Positions 1-8,535 of a stretch of DNA of 64,000 nucleotides are shown one piece after another (position 1 is the first letter of the stretch; each line of letters begins with the position of its first letter). This DNA is from Azospirillum lipoferum 4B. Lineage in GTDB: Bacteria > Pseudomonadota > Alphaproteobacteria > Azospirillales > Azospirillaceae. The translations under genes and the position numbers were made by a program. The stretch lies in the NCBI RefSeq assembly GCF_000283655.1, contig NC_016622.1, positions 446,501 through 510,500 of the forward strand. The letters run 5' to 3'. The notes beneath the pieces are model-generated. The model was given only the letters and a program-made list of their open reading frames with translations, was not told the DNA's origin and did no database searches.

Positions 1-1
1 G

Positions 2-436
2 GGGCCGGAGTGGCTGCAGGCGGTGTCGCGCTATCTCGCGCACGGCACGCCGCTGTACATGCTGCTCTACGCCTCGCTGATCGTGTTCTTCTGCTTCTTC
101 TATACGGCCATCGTCTTCAATCCGGCGGAGACGGCGGAGAATCTGCGGAAGTATGGCGGCTTCATCCCGGGCATCCGTCCCGGCAAGAACACGGCCGATC
201 ACATCGACTATGTGCTGAGCCGGCTGACGGTCATCGGCTCCGCCTACCTTGTGGCGGTTTGTCTCCTCCCCGAAATCCTGATATCCCAGCACTCGGTTCC
301 GTTTTATTTTGGCGGCACCAGCCTGCTGATCGTGGTCACCGTCACGATGGACACGGTTGCGCAGATTCACTCCCACCTGCTGGCTCACCAGTATGAGGGA
401 TTGATCAAGAAATCGAAGCTTCGGGGGAGAAAGTAA
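2..436 (+). CDS. secY: Preprotein translocase subunit SecY (C-terminal part)
   Basis: Partial gene, cut by the window start; 144 codons remain. SecY is the channel-forming subunit of the SecYEG protein-export complex in the inner membrane. The remaining part has the last transmembrane helices (hydrophobic runs around LYMLLYASLIVFFCFFYTA and the TM segment near FGGTSLLIVVTVTMDT) and the typical tail with ETAENLRKYGGFIPGIRPG and QIHSHLLAHQYEGLIKKS. The stop TAA shares its last base with the adk ATG, the usual secY-adk arrangement at the end of the spc ribosomal-protein operon. Confidence 0.96.
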   Translation, partial: GPEWLQAVSRYLAHGTPLYMLLYASLIVFFCFFYTAIVFNPAETAENLRKYGGFIPGIRPGKNTADHIDYVLSRLTVIGSAYLVAVCLLPEILISQHSVPFYFGGTSLLIVVTVTMDTVAQIHSHLLAHQYEGLIKKSKLRGRK

Positions 437-1083
437 TGAACCTCATACTGCTCGGTCCGCCGGGCGCCGGGAAGGGGACCCAGGCGCGCCGTCTGGAAGA
501 CACGCGTGGCCTGGTGCAGCTGTCCACGGGCGACATGCTCCGCGCCATGGTGGCGGAAGGTGGGCCGCTCGGGCAGCAGGCGAAGGAGATCATGGCCGCC
601 GGCAAGCTGATGCCGGACGAGCTGATGGTCAGCATGATCGCCGAACGCATTTCCAAGCCCGACGTCAAGAACGGTTTCATTCTCGACGGCTTCCCGCGCA
701 CCGTGGCCCAGGCCGAGGCGCTGGACAAGATGCTGGAGGAGAAGGGCCTGAAGCTCGACCATGTGATCGAGATGCGGGTCGTCGACGATGTCCTGGTGGA
801 GCGCATCACCGGCCGCTACACCTGTGCCAAGTGCGGCAAGGGCTATCACGACAGCTTCGAGAAGCCGAAGGTCGAGGGCGTCTGCGACGTCTGCGGCAGC
901 ACCGAGTTCAAGAGGCGCGCCGACGACAATGCGGAGACGGTGACCACCCGCCTCGCCCAGTACCACCAGCAGACCGCGCCGATCCTGCCCTATTACCAGG
1001 GGCGTGGCGTGTTGAAGGCGGTCGACGGCATGGCCGACATCGATGAGGTGACGAAGGAGATCGAGGCGGTCCTCGCAAGCTGA
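436..1083 (+). CDS. adk: Adenylate kinase
   Basis: Cytosolic enzyme that interconverts ATP + AMP and 2 ADP. The 215-residue protein starts with the P-loop GPPGAGKGT (residues 7-15) and has the AMP-binding segment DGFPRT near residue 84. The LID domain carries a Cys4 zinc site (C130, C133, C150, C153), so this is the long, zinc-binding bacterial form. The start overlaps the secY stop by one base and has a GGGGGAGA ribosome-binding site inside secY, so the two are translationally coupled. rpsM, which often follows, is absent; a terminator follows instead. Confidence 0.97.
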   Translation: MNLILLGPPGAGKGTQARRLEDTRGLVQLSTGDMLRAMVAEGGPLGQQAKEIMAAGKLMPDELMVSMIAERISKPDVKNGFILDGFPRTVAQAEALDKMLEEKGLKLDHVIEMRVVDDVLVERITGRYTCAKCGKGYHDSFEKPKVEGVCDVCGSTEFKRRADDNAETVTTRLAQYHQQTAPILPYYQGRGVLKAVDGMADIDEVTKEIEAVLAS

Positions 1084-1105
1084 GGATCGCATCGGCTCCA
1101 TTGAG

Positions 1106-1141
1106 AAAGGCCGCAGTTTCCGGTGGGAAGCTGCGGCCTTT
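1106..1141. terminator. Bidirectional rho-independent terminator between adk and the GntR gene
   Basis: Perfect 11-bp stem AAAGGCCGCAG / CTGCGGCCTTT with a 14-nt loop. T-runs occur on both sides, so it can end adk (+) and the converging regulator gene (-), whose stop lies 34 bp away. Confidence 0.85.
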
Positions 1142-1175
1142 GTCGTTCTTCGGTACGGACGTGGAAGTGGCGGTT

Positions 1176-1985
1176 TCAGCCGGGCGTGCCCGGGGAGGGC
1201 GGGGCGCCAGCCTGGGGTGCCGCCGGTGTCGCCGGCTCCTCGGTCATGGTGCGGTAGCGGGCCAGGATCCAGCCGAGATGGGCGGTGACTGCATTGGCCG
1301 CGGCGTCGGGATCGCGGCGGGCGATGGCCTGATGGATGGCGCGATGATGTTCGATCATCAGCGCCTCGTGGTTCTCCATGAAGGGCTCGGTGTGCTTCAT
1401 CTCCACCATGTTGCCGAGGATGTCGCGGATGGTGGAGAGCAGGTGCAGATAGACCGGGCTGCCCGATGCCTGGGCGACGGCGACATGGAAGTCCATGTCG
1501 TCGGCGGCGCGGCCGCCGTCGCGGTTGGTCTCGCTCATCGCCTGCAGGATGCGGCCGATGGTGTCGATCTGGTCCTGCGTCGCCCGTTCGGCGGCACGGC
1601 GGGCCGCCCAGCTTTCCAGCGCCATGCGGATCTCGACGAGGTCGCACAGGTTCTGGTGGGTGCTGCGCACCATGGCGGTCAGCGCGCCGTCCATCACCCC
1701 GGCGGAGGACACCACACGGGTGCCGCCACCCTGGACCGCGGTCAGGAAACCCTGGGTCTTGAGCTTCTGCAGGGCGGCCCGGACCGAGACCCGGCTGACA
1801 TGCAACTGCTCGGCGAGCTGGCGTTCGCCCGGCAGACGCTCTCCCGGCACCAGCTCGCCGCGCGCGATGCGGTCGAGAAGCTGTTGAGCCACCCACTCCG
1901 AAATGCGCTGCGAGGAGGAGGGGACGTGAGCGCTGTCGTCGGTGCCGGGCACGGGTGATTCCCCTTCGGTCGAAAAGCGGTTCAT
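1176..1985 (-). CDS. GntR-family (FadR/FCD subgroup) transcriptional regulator
   Basis: DNA-binding regulator of 269 residues. The N-terminal winged helix-turn-helix (about residues 25-95; GERLPGERQLAEQLHVSRVSVRAAL) is the classic GntR signature. The all-helical FCD ligand domain follows (about 105-240) with the metal-ligand residues expected for the family (D in DDMDFHVAVA and the later H residues in IEHHRAIHQAI). FCD regulators usually respond to small organic acids. It lies downstream of the exporter gene on the same strand, separated by a terminator, so its target is not evident. Pro/Ala-rich tail of about 20 residues. Confidence 0.9.
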   Translation of the reverse strand: MNRFSTEGESPVPGTDDSAHVPSSSQRISEWVAQQLLDRIARGELVPGERLPGERQLAEQLHVSRVSVRAALQKLKTQGFLTAVQGGGTRVVSSAGVMDGALTAMVRSTHQNLCDLVEIRMALESWAARRAAERATQDQIDTIGRILQAMSETNRDGGRAADDMDFHVAVAQASGSPVYLHLLSTIRDILGNMVEMKHTEPFMENHEALMIEHHRAIHQAIARRDPDAAANAVTAHLGWILARYRTMTEEPATPAAPQAGAPPSPGTPG

Positions 1986-2068
1986 TGGCAGTTGGTAATA
2001 CCGGTAGCGGTCCCTGCGGGTCGGGTCAATGGTCGACAGGCCGGCTGCGGCGCCTTGCCCGCGGGATG

Positions 2069-2096
2069 AAAAAACAGGCCCGGCCGTCGGGCCGGC
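2069..2096 (-). terminator. Rho-independent terminator of the EamA exporter gene
   Basis: On the minus strand a GC-rich hairpin (GGCCCG / CGGGCC core) is followed directly by TGTTTTTTC. It lies 11 bp past the stop of the exporter gene. Confidence 0.75.
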
Positions 2097-2106
2097 TCGA
2101 TTGATG

Positions 2107-3024
2107 TCACCGGCTGCCGCGCCGGGCCAGCAGGATGCCCATCAGGATCACCGCGGCCCCCGCCGCCTGTAGCAACCCCAACGGCTCGTTCAGCAGAATC
2201 CAGGCCAGGATCGCGGCGGCGGCCGGCTGCAGCAGCAGGCTGACGGACGAGAAGGAGGCCGGGAGATGGGCCAGGGCGTAGGCGATCAGGCTCTGCCCGC
2301 CGGCATGGCTGAACAGCGCCAACCCGGCCAGCACCAGCCATCCGGCTGCGGTCGCCGGCAGCATCGTCTCGCCGCCAAACAGACCGAGCGGCAGAAGCAC
2401 GGCTGCGGTGATGACGCCGCTCCAGGTCATGATGGTGGCGGTGGAGAACTCGGCGCGCAGATGCCCGACCGACAGGATGTAGCCGGCATAGAAGACCGCG
2501 GTCAGCAGGCCCAAGGCGTCGCCGAACAGATGGTCGGCGCTGAGCTGGAAGCTCTGCCCCATCAGCACGACGGCACCGGCCAGCGCCAGCAGCATGCCCA
2601 GGACGAAGCGTCCGGTGATCCGTTCCTTGAACAGGAACCACGCCACCGGTGCAACGAACAGCGGCGCGAAGTTGGCCAGCAGCGTGGCGTTGGCGACGGA
2701 GGTGTAGCGGACGGACGTGTGCCAGACCGCAAGGTCGCCGGCGAAGCAGAGGCCGGCCATGGACAGCCGGCCGTAATCGGCGAGCGAGGAGGGGCGCCGG
2801 CTGGCCCGGCCGGCACGCTGCCGCGACTCGCTTACCATCCATAGTGCCAGCACCGGGGTTGCCAGGGCCATGCGCCAGAATCCGATGGCGACCGGCCCGA
2901 CATCGGACAGGCGGACGAAGATGGGAGCGAAGGCGATGCCGAGTGCGCCCAGCAGCAAGGCGATCAGGGCGACGCGTTGCGTCCGGGATGCATGGTCGAC
3001 GGGGATTGCACTGGCGTCTGGCAT
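2107..3024 (-). CDS. EamA-family drug/metabolite exporter
   Basis: Inner-membrane transporter of 305 residues with ten predicted transmembrane helices in two EamA repeats (about residues 20-150 and 165-300). The repeat-1 start GIAFAPIFVRLSDVGPVAIGFWR and the repeat-2 motif ending LLQPAAAAILAWILLNEPLG are typical of the DMT superfamily. Substrate unknown. The gene lies upstream of the GntR regulator on the same strand but has its own terminator. Confidence 0.88.
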   Translation of the reverse strand: MPDASAIPVDHASRTQRVALIALLLGALGIAFAPIFVRLSDVGPVAIGFWRMALATPVLALWMVSESRQRAGRASRRPSSLADYGRLSMAGLCFAGDLAVWHTSVRYTSVANATLLANFAPLFVAPVAWFLFKERITGRFVLGMLLALAGAVVLMGQSFQLSADHLFGDALGLLTAVFYAGYILSVGHLRAEFSTATIMTWSGVITAAVLLPLGLFGGETMLPATAAGWLVLAGLALFSHAGGQSLIAYALAHLPASFSSVSLLLQPAAAAILAWILLNEPLGLLQAAGAAVILMGILLARRGSR

Positions 3025-3125
3025 GGGAGGGCTTATATCCGCCGATGATTGGGCAGACCAGCGGGACGCGCGTCATGGCTGCCGTGCGCGTTCAGGGTTC
3101 GCCTTTACGGTGTTGGCCCAGTGCG

Positions 3126-3821
3126 TCAGCGCGGACGGATGCGGCGCAGCGATACCGACTCGTCGTCTTCCGATCCGAAATCGTCATAGTGGATCGGGCA
3201 GCGGCCATCATTGCGCGGCCGGTCCTTCACCGTGGCGGGATACCAGTCGCCCTGCCACTCCACCTCAACCCGCATGCCGGGCTGGCACAGCGACGCGCCG
3301 GCCGGATAGCCGCCCGCGGAGGACGCAGGGGACTGAATCTGCGACTGGGCGGCGCCCGGCGGCATCGGGCTCAGCATCGGCGCCGCGGCTGGGGCCGGCT
3401 TGGGCTTCTCCTGGTCGCAGAAGGCGGTGCAGACGGTCCGGGCGATCACCTGGCCGCCGCAGCTGCCGCCGAAACAGTCGCGATAGTCGGCCTCGCACCG
3501 CGCCTCGCAGCTGCTGTTGCCGCAGGAGTAGGAGCGGTCGAAGTCGCTGACCGACCTCTTGATCGGCTTCTTTTCCGCCTGCTGCCGGTTGACATAGGCC
3601 TGATACTCGTAAAGCGCCCGCGACCGTGCCTCGTTCACGCAGGCCTGCTGGTTAAGGCCGCAGTTCTGGCGGCAGAAATTGCGGTTCTGCTGGCACTGGT
3701 TGACGCACAGCCGCCCCTCCGCCGAACTGGGCGGGATCAGGCTGTACTGGGTCTCATAGACGGGACCGCAAGCGCTGAGCAGCGCCATCACGGCAAGGCA
3801 GAGGGTGAGCAGGCGGAGCAT
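3126..3821 (-). CDS. Cysteine-rich lipoprotein with C-terminal Tudor/Agenet-like segment
   Basis: Unrecognised protein of about 231 residues. The start at 3821 gives a lipoprotein signal MLRLLTLCLAVMALLSACG, with a lipobox LSAC; a longer N-terminal reading from 3896 would bury it. The mature part has many paired cysteines (CVNQCQQN, CRQNC, CEARCEADYRDC, CTAFC) at spacings of 3-4, then a Pro/Ala-rich linker, then a segment reading MRVEVEWQGDWYPATV and IHYDDF that resembles Tudor/Agenet or SH3-like barrels. Expected outside the inner membrane and disulfide-rich. Function unknown. Confidence 0.7.
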   Translation of the reverse strand: MLRLLTLCLAVMALLSACGPVYETQYSLIPPSSAEGRLCVNQCQQNRNFCRQNCGLNQQACVNEARSRALYEYQAYVNRQQAEKKPIKRSVSDFDRSYSCGNSSCEARCEADYRDCFGGSCGGQVIARTVCTAFCDQEKPKPAPAAAPMLSPMPPGAAQSQIQSPASSAGGYPAGASLCQPGMRVEVEWQGDWYPATVKDRPRNDGRCPIHYDDFGSEDDESVSLRRIRPR

Positions 3822-3940
3822 GCGGGATGTCTTCCGGGTGGGTTCGCGCGGAAAGGGAAGAGCAGCGTAACAGCTTGCCGATCGGGCTACCACCATCGGC
3901 CGCGCTTCCGCCCGGTGTGGCGGTTGCGTTAGTGTGGCGC

Positions 3941-4843
3941 ATGGTTGCCTCCATTCCTCAAGACTCCACGCGCGCCCCCGGCCAATCCCAGGACGGGCCG
4001 CCCGAACACCGCCAGCCGGTCACCGCGCCTGCACCCGCCCCGCGGATCGCCGTTCCGCTGCTTGGTCCCGACGATCCGCCGCCGGCGACCACGCTGAACC
4101 CCGATGCGGGCGGACCGCTGCTTCTGGTGTGCGACCATGCGTCGCGCGCAATCCCCAGGGCGCTGGGCGACCTCGGCCTGCCGGAAGAACAGCTTTGCCG
4201 CCACATCGCATACGACATCGGCGCGGCGGAGGTGACGCGGCGGCTGGCTGCGAGGTTCGGCGCCACGGCGGTGCTGTCCGGCTTCTCCCGGCTGGTGATC
4301 GACCCGAATCGGGCTTTGGAGGATCCGACCGCGATACCGGTGGTCAGCGACGATGTGGTGATCCCCGGCAACCGCGCTCTGGATGCCGGCGAGCAGGCCC
4401 GGCGGGTGGAGGCGCTGTTCCATCCCTATCATGCGGCGGTGGCCGCGGCGCTGTCGGTCATCCGCGGGCGCGGGCAGGTGCCGGTGATGGTGTCGGTGCA
4501 CAGCTTCACCCCCGCCATGCGCGGGGTGGCGCGGCCCTGGCACATCGGCGTGCTGTGGGACAACGATCCGCGCCTGCCGGTGCCGCTGATCGAGGCGCTG
4601 ACCGCCGACGGACGCTGGTGCGTCGGCGACAACCAACCCTATTCCGGCCGCGGCACGCTGGGCGGCACGGTGGAGACCCACGCGACGCCCGCCGGCTATC
4701 CCAACGTCCTGCTGGAGGTGCGGCAGGACCTGATCGCGACGCCGGAGGGGGCCGATCTGTGGGCGCAGGTGATCGGCGATGCGCTGGAACCGCTGCTGGC
4801 CTTGCCGTCGCTGGCGACCATCCAACATTTTCCGCGGGCCTGA
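3941..4843 (+). CDS. N-formylglutamate amidohydrolase family protein
   Basis: Family enzyme (FGase) that removes the formyl group from N-formyl-L-glutamate; some members act on other N-acylated compounds. The 300-residue protein has the family metal-binding motifs: LLLVCDHASRAIP near residue 58, SRLVIDPNRALEDP, and VSVHSFTPAMRG. The start at 3941 avoids overlap with the divergent lipoprotein gene; an in-frame start at 3827 is possible. The next gene, a YbdK-type ligase, begins 7 bp after the stop, so the two are co-transcribed. A second family member lies at 28500. Confidence 0.88.
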   Translation: MVASIPQDSTRAPGQSQDGPPEHRQPVTAPAPAPRIAVPLLGPDDPPPATTLNPDAGGPLLLVCDHASRAIPRALGDLGLPEEQLCRHIAYDIGAAEVTRRLAARFGATAVLSGFSRLVIDPNRALEDPTAIPVVSDDVVIPGNRALDAGEQARRVEALFHPYHAAVAAALSVIRGRGQVPVMVSVHSFTPAMRGVARPWHIGVLWDNDPRLPVPLIEALTADGRWCVGDNQPYSGRGTLGGTVETHATPAGYPNVLLEVRQDLIATPEGADLWAQVIGDALEPLLALPSLATIQHFPRA

Positions 4844-4850
4844 ACACCAG

Positions 4851-6014
4851 ATGGAAACCGCCGTGACCGAACCGTCCTTCACCCTCGGCCTGGAAGAGGA
4901 ATATCTGCTGGTGGACCGCGGCACGCGCGACATCGTGCAGAGCCCGCCGGACGACATGCTGGAGGCCTGTCAGGAGCAGGCGCCCGGCCGCATCCATCCG
5001 GAATTCCTGCGCTGCCAGATCGAGGTCGGTACTCCGGTCTGCAAGACGCTGGCCGAGGCGCGGGCCGAGCTGGCGGCCTTGCGTGCCACGGTGGCCGGGG
5101 TGGCCGACCGCTACGGGCTGGCGCCCATCGCCGCCTCCACCCATCCCTTCGCCGCGTGGGAGCCGCAGAAGCACACCAACCGCGACCGCTACAACATGCT
5201 GGCGCGCGACCTGGGGGCGCCGGCCCGCCGGCTGATGATCTGCGGCATGCATGTGCATATCGGGATCGAGGACGACGATCTGCGCATCGACCTGATGAAC
5301 CAGGTCCGCTATTTCCTGCCGCATCTGCTGGCACTGTCGACCTCCTCGCCCTTCTGGCGCGGGCGCGACATGGAACGGCGGTCCTATCGGCTCAGCGTGT
5401 GGCACGAGCTGCCGCGCACCGGCATGCCCGCCGGCTTCCAGAGCTATGGCGAGTATCAGAGCCATGTCGCGGTCCTGGTGAATGCCGGGGTGATCGAGGA
5501 TGCCAGCAAGCTGTGGTGGGACATCCGCCCGTCTTCGCGCTTTCCCACGCTGGAGATGCGCATCACCGACATCTGCACCCGGCTGGACGATGCGGTCACG
5601 GTGGCGGCGCTCTACCGCTGCCTGCTGCGCATGCTGTGGCGGCTGAAACTGCGCAACGTCACCTGGAGGCCCTACAAGAACCTGCTGATCGAGGAGAACC
5701 GCTGGCGTGCCCAGCGCTATGGCCTTGACAGCGGGCTGGTCGATTTCGGCCAGGGCCGCATCGTGCCCTATGCCGACCTGCTGGACGAGATCATCGACCT
5801 GACCCGCGAGGATGCCCTGCATTTCGGCTGCACCGCCGAGGTCGAGCGGGCGCGCGAGATCCTGGCCCGCGGCACCAGCGCGCACCGGCAGATCGCCATC
5901 TACCAGGAGGCGCTCGCGGGAGGCGCCGGCGAGGACGAGGCGCTGCGCCGGGTGGTGGACTGGCTGGTGGAGGAGACGATGGTGGGGGTGGCGGCCGACG
6001 GACAGGCGGCTTGA
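4851..6014 (+). CDS. YbdK-type carboxylate-amine ligase (glutamate-cysteine ligase family 2)
   Basis: Protein of 387 residues of the GCS2 fold. It begins with FTLGLEEEYLLVD, the family N-terminus, and contains the conserved MHVHIGI (near residue 125) and a LWWDIRPSSRFPTLEMRI stretch. Members ligate an amine to a carboxylate using ATP; E. coli YbdK has weak glutamate-cysteine ligase activity in vitro. The ATG at 4851 is favoured because it gives the family N-terminus and sits 7 bp after the amidohydrolase gene. That pairing suggests shared handling of a glutamate derivative; this is inference. Confidence 0.87.
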   Translation: METAVTEPSFTLGLEEEYLLVDRGTRDIVQSPPDDMLEACQEQAPGRIHPEFLRCQIEVGTPVCKTLAEARAELAALRATVAGVADRYGLAPIAASTHPFAAWEPQKHTNRDRYNMLARDLGAPARRLMICGMHVHIGIEDDDLRIDLMNQVRYFLPHLLALSTSSPFWRGRDMERRSYRLSVWHELPRTGMPAGFQSYGEYQSHVAVLVNAGVIEDASKLWWDIRPSSRFPTLEMRITDICTRLDDAVTVAALYRCLLRMLWRLKLRNVTWRPYKNLLIEENRWRAQRYGLDSGLVDFGQGRIVPYADLLDEIIDLTREDALHFGCTAEVERAREILARGTSAHRQIAIYQEALAGGAGEDEALRRVVDWLVEETMVGVAADGQAA

Positions 6015-6047
6015 AACCTCGCCTGAACGCTGCTCCTCCCAACCACC

Positions 6048-6076
6048 TTGACGCGCGCGTCATGTCTCCATACGCT
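6048..6076 (+). promoter_or_regulatory. Candidate sigma-70 promoter upstream of metY
   Basis: TTGACG, 17-bp spacer, TACGCT. It lies about 120 bp upstream of metY and before the hairpin at 6143, so a transcript from here would read through that hairpin. Confidence 0.45.
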
Positions 6077-6142
6077 TCCGCACCGTCGATGCCGCTGGAA
6101 TGCGGGTTGAACAGGGCTGGCAAATAAAAAGCTGAAAAGCAG

Positions 6143-6176
6143 AAGAGGGCCGCTCGACCATAAGCGGCCCTCTTTC
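6143..6176 (+). terminator. Terminator-like hairpin between the YbdK-type gene and metY (terminator or attenuator)
   Basis: Perfect 12-bp stem AAGAGGGCCGCT / AGCGGCCCTCTT with an 8-nt loop, then only a short T-run. It would end the upstream operon. If the promoter at 6048 is real, it also sits in the metY leader. Confidence 0.7.
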
Positions 6177-6198
6177 CAATCCAAGGGGAGGGCGGGGC

Positions 6199-7548
6199 AT
6201 GGCGGGCGCCAAGTTCCTGAAGTTCGATACGCAGACTCTGCATGCGGGACAGCGGCCCGATCCGGCGACCGGGGCGCGGGCGGTTCCGATTCACCTGACC
6301 TCCTCCTACGTCTTCAGCGACGTCGATCAGGCGGCGGCCCTGTTCAACCTGGAACGGCCGGGCCACATCTATTCGCGCATCTCCAACCCCACCGTCGCGG
6401 TTCTGGAAGAACGGCTGGCGACGCTGGAGGGCGGGGTGGGTGCGGTCTGCACCGCCAGCGGGCAGGCCGCGATGACGCTGGCGATCATGACGCTGATGGG
6501 GGCGGGCGGGCACATCGTCGCCTCCTCCTCCATCTATGGCGGCAGCCGCAACCTGCTGGCCTACACGCTGCCGCGCTTCGGCATCACCACCACCTTCGTC
6601 CATCCGCGCGACCTCGACGGCATCCGAGCGGCGATCCGTCCGGAGACCCGGCTGGTCTTCGGCGAGGTGCTGGGCAATCCGGGGCTGGAGGTGCTGGACG
6701 TGCCGAAGGTCGCGGCCATCGCGCATCAGGCCGGCATCCCGCTGATGATCGATTCGACCTTCACCACTCCCTATCTCTGCCGCCCGTTCGAGCATGGCGC
6801 CGACATCGTCATGCATTCCTGCACCAAATGGCTGGGCGGCCACGGCACCGCCATCGGCGGCGTGGTGATCGACGGCGGCCGCTTCGACTGGGAGGCCTCG
6901 GGCAAGTTCCCGACCCTGACCGAGCCCTATGCCGGCTATCACGGCATCGATTTCGCCGAGGAATACGGCCCCGCCGCCTTCATCGCCCGCGCCCGGGCCG
7001 AGGGCCTGCGCGATTTCGGCGCCTGCATGAGCCCGATGAACGCCTTCCAGATCCTGCAGGGGGTGGAAACGCTGCCGCTGCGGATGAAGTGCCACATCCA
7101 TAACGCCCGCAAGGTCGTCTGCTTCCTGGAAGGGGAGCTGAATGCCGAGAAGGGTGCGGTCGCCTGGGTCTCCTACCCGGAACTGGTGGACCATCCCGAC
7201 CATGCGCTGGCTTCCCGGCTGTTGCCGCACGGCGCCGGCTCCATCATCTCCTTCGGCATCCGCGGCAGCGGTCAAAGCGGCGGGCAAGGCGGCGTGGCGG
7301 GTGGCAGCCGCGAGGCCGGGCGCCGCTTCATCGAGTCGCTGACCCTGTTCTCGCACCTCGCCAATGTCGGCGACGCCAAGTCGCTGGTGATCCATCCCGC
7401 CAGCACCACCCACGCCCAGCTGGATGCCGAGGCGCTGGCCGCCGCCGGGGTGGGGGAGGACATGATCCGCCTGTCCATCGGGCTGGAGGATTGCGAAGAC
7501 CTGATCGACGACCTGAAGCAGGCGCTGCGCGCCGCCACCAAGGGCTGA
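6199..7548 (+). CDS. metY: O-acetylhomoserine sulfhydrylase (Cys/Met metabolism PLP enzyme)
   Basis: PLP-dependent enzyme of 449 residues that makes homocysteine from O-acetylhomoserine and sulfide. Family landmarks: YSRISNPT near residue 58, cofactor-stacking region SSSIYGGS, the Asp in MIDSTFTTPYL (D185), and the Schiff-base lysine in SCTKWLGGHG (K210). The long insert around residues 225-260 (FPTLTEPYAGYHG) is typical of MetY rather than cystathionine gamma-synthase. Good ribosome-binding site (AAGGGGAGGG). A hydrolase gene follows after 10 bp. Confidence 0.88.
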   Translation: MAGAKFLKFDTQTLHAGQRPDPATGARAVPIHLTSSYVFSDVDQAAALFNLERPGHIYSRISNPTVAVLEERLATLEGGVGAVCTASGQAAMTLAIMTLMGAGGHIVASSSIYGGSRNLLAYTLPRFGITTTFVHPRDLDGIRAAIRPETRLVFGEVLGNPGLEVLDVPKVAAIAHQAGIPLMIDSTFTTPYLCRPFEHGADIVMHSCTKWLGGHGTAIGGVVIDGGRFDWEASGKFPTLTEPYAGYHGIDFAEEYGPAAFIARARAEGLRDFGACMSPMNAFQILQGVETLPLRMKCHIHNARKVVCFLEGELNAEKGAVAWVSYPELVDHPDHALASRLLPHGAGSIISFGIRGSGQSGGQGGVAGGSREAGRRFIESLTLFSHLANVGDAKSLVIHPASTTHAQLDAEALAAAGVGEDMIRLSIGLEDCEDLIDDLKQALRAATKG

Positions 7549-7558
7549 GGGCCGCGCC

Positions 7559-8374
7559 ATGCAGCTGACCGTCAACGGAACCCCCGCCTTCGTCCACACC
7601 GGCGGCCGGGAGATCGATCCCGCCCGTCCGGCAATCGTGCTGATCCACGGCGCCGGCATGGACCACAGCGTGTGGAGCCTGCAAAGCCGCTATCTCGCCC
7701 ATCATGGCCGCTCGGTATTGGCGGTCGATCTGCCGGGCCATGGCCGGTCCGGCGGAGAGCCTTTGGGCAGCATCGCCGCCATCGCCGACTGGGTGATCGC
7801 CCTGCTCGACGCCGCCGGTCTGGAACGGGCGGCACTGGTCGGCCACTCCATGGGTGCACTGGTGGCGCTGGACGCCGCCGCGCGGCACGGCGCGCGGGTG
7901 GAGGCGGTGGCGCTTCTGGGCGTGGCGGAACGCATGCCGGTGCATCCGGACCTGCTGGCCGCCGCCCATGCCGGCGAACAATCGGCCATCGAGATGGTGA
8001 TCGGCTGGGGTCATGGGCCGCGCGGCCATGGCGGCGCCCAGGGCGGCAGCTGCCCGACGCCGGGCCTCGCGCTGATCCCCGGCGGCCGCCGGCTGATGGC
8101 GTCGATCCGGCCGGGCGTGCTGGGGGTCGATCTCGCGGCCTGCAACGAATACGGGCAGGGGGCGGATGCCGCGGCGTCGGTCGCCTGTCCCGCCCTGTTC
8201 CTGCTGGGGGCGCTGGACAAGATGACGCCGGCCAAGGCGGGGCGCGCTCTGGCCGCCTGCATCAAATCCTCGCAGGTCGTGGTCCTGCCCCAGACCGGGC
8301 ATATGGTGATGACCGAGGCGCCCGATGCTGTGCTCGATTCGCTGACCTCTTTCCTGTCCTTGCGGCGGGGGTGA
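7559..8374 (+). CDS. Alpha/beta hydrolase
   Basis: Cytosolic hydrolase of 271 residues. Landmarks: oxyanion region LIHGAGMDHSVW, nucleophile elbow GHSMGAL (Ser near residue 97), catalytic Asp region LLGALDKMTP, and His in QTGHMVM near the C-terminus. The sequence does not fix the substrate. It follows metY by 10 bp and is probably in its operon. A short Gly/His-rich insert (GWGHGPRGHGGAQGG) precedes the lid region. Confidence 0.87.
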   Translation: MQLTVNGTPAFVHTGGREIDPARPAIVLIHGAGMDHSVWSLQSRYLAHHGRSVLAVDLPGHGRSGGEPLGSIAAIADWVIALLDAAGLERAALVGHSMGALVALDAAARHGARVEAVALLGVAERMPVHPDLLAAAHAGEQSAIEMVIGWGHGPRGHGGAQGGSCPTPGLALIPGGRRLMASIRPGVLGVDLAACNEYGQGADAAASVACPALFLLGALDKMTPAKAGRALAACIKSSQVVVLPQTGHMVMTEAPDAVLDSLTSFLSLRRG

Positions 8375-8535
8375 GGGTTACAACGGCGAAACCATTGGGG
8401 CCGAACCCGATTTTTACTGACATCACCCGTTAACGGTCGACTGCCTACTCTGACCGGCACGATCGGATTGCCGTCCCGAATTGAGACGGGCGGCAAGCCG
8501 GCCCAACCTCTCTTTGCCGGTTCGGAGGTGTCATC

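Noticed and set aside
6090-6198. SAM-II riboswitch in the metY leader
   Set aside because: Position and gene fit, but the conserved SAM-II pseudoknot sequence is not present.
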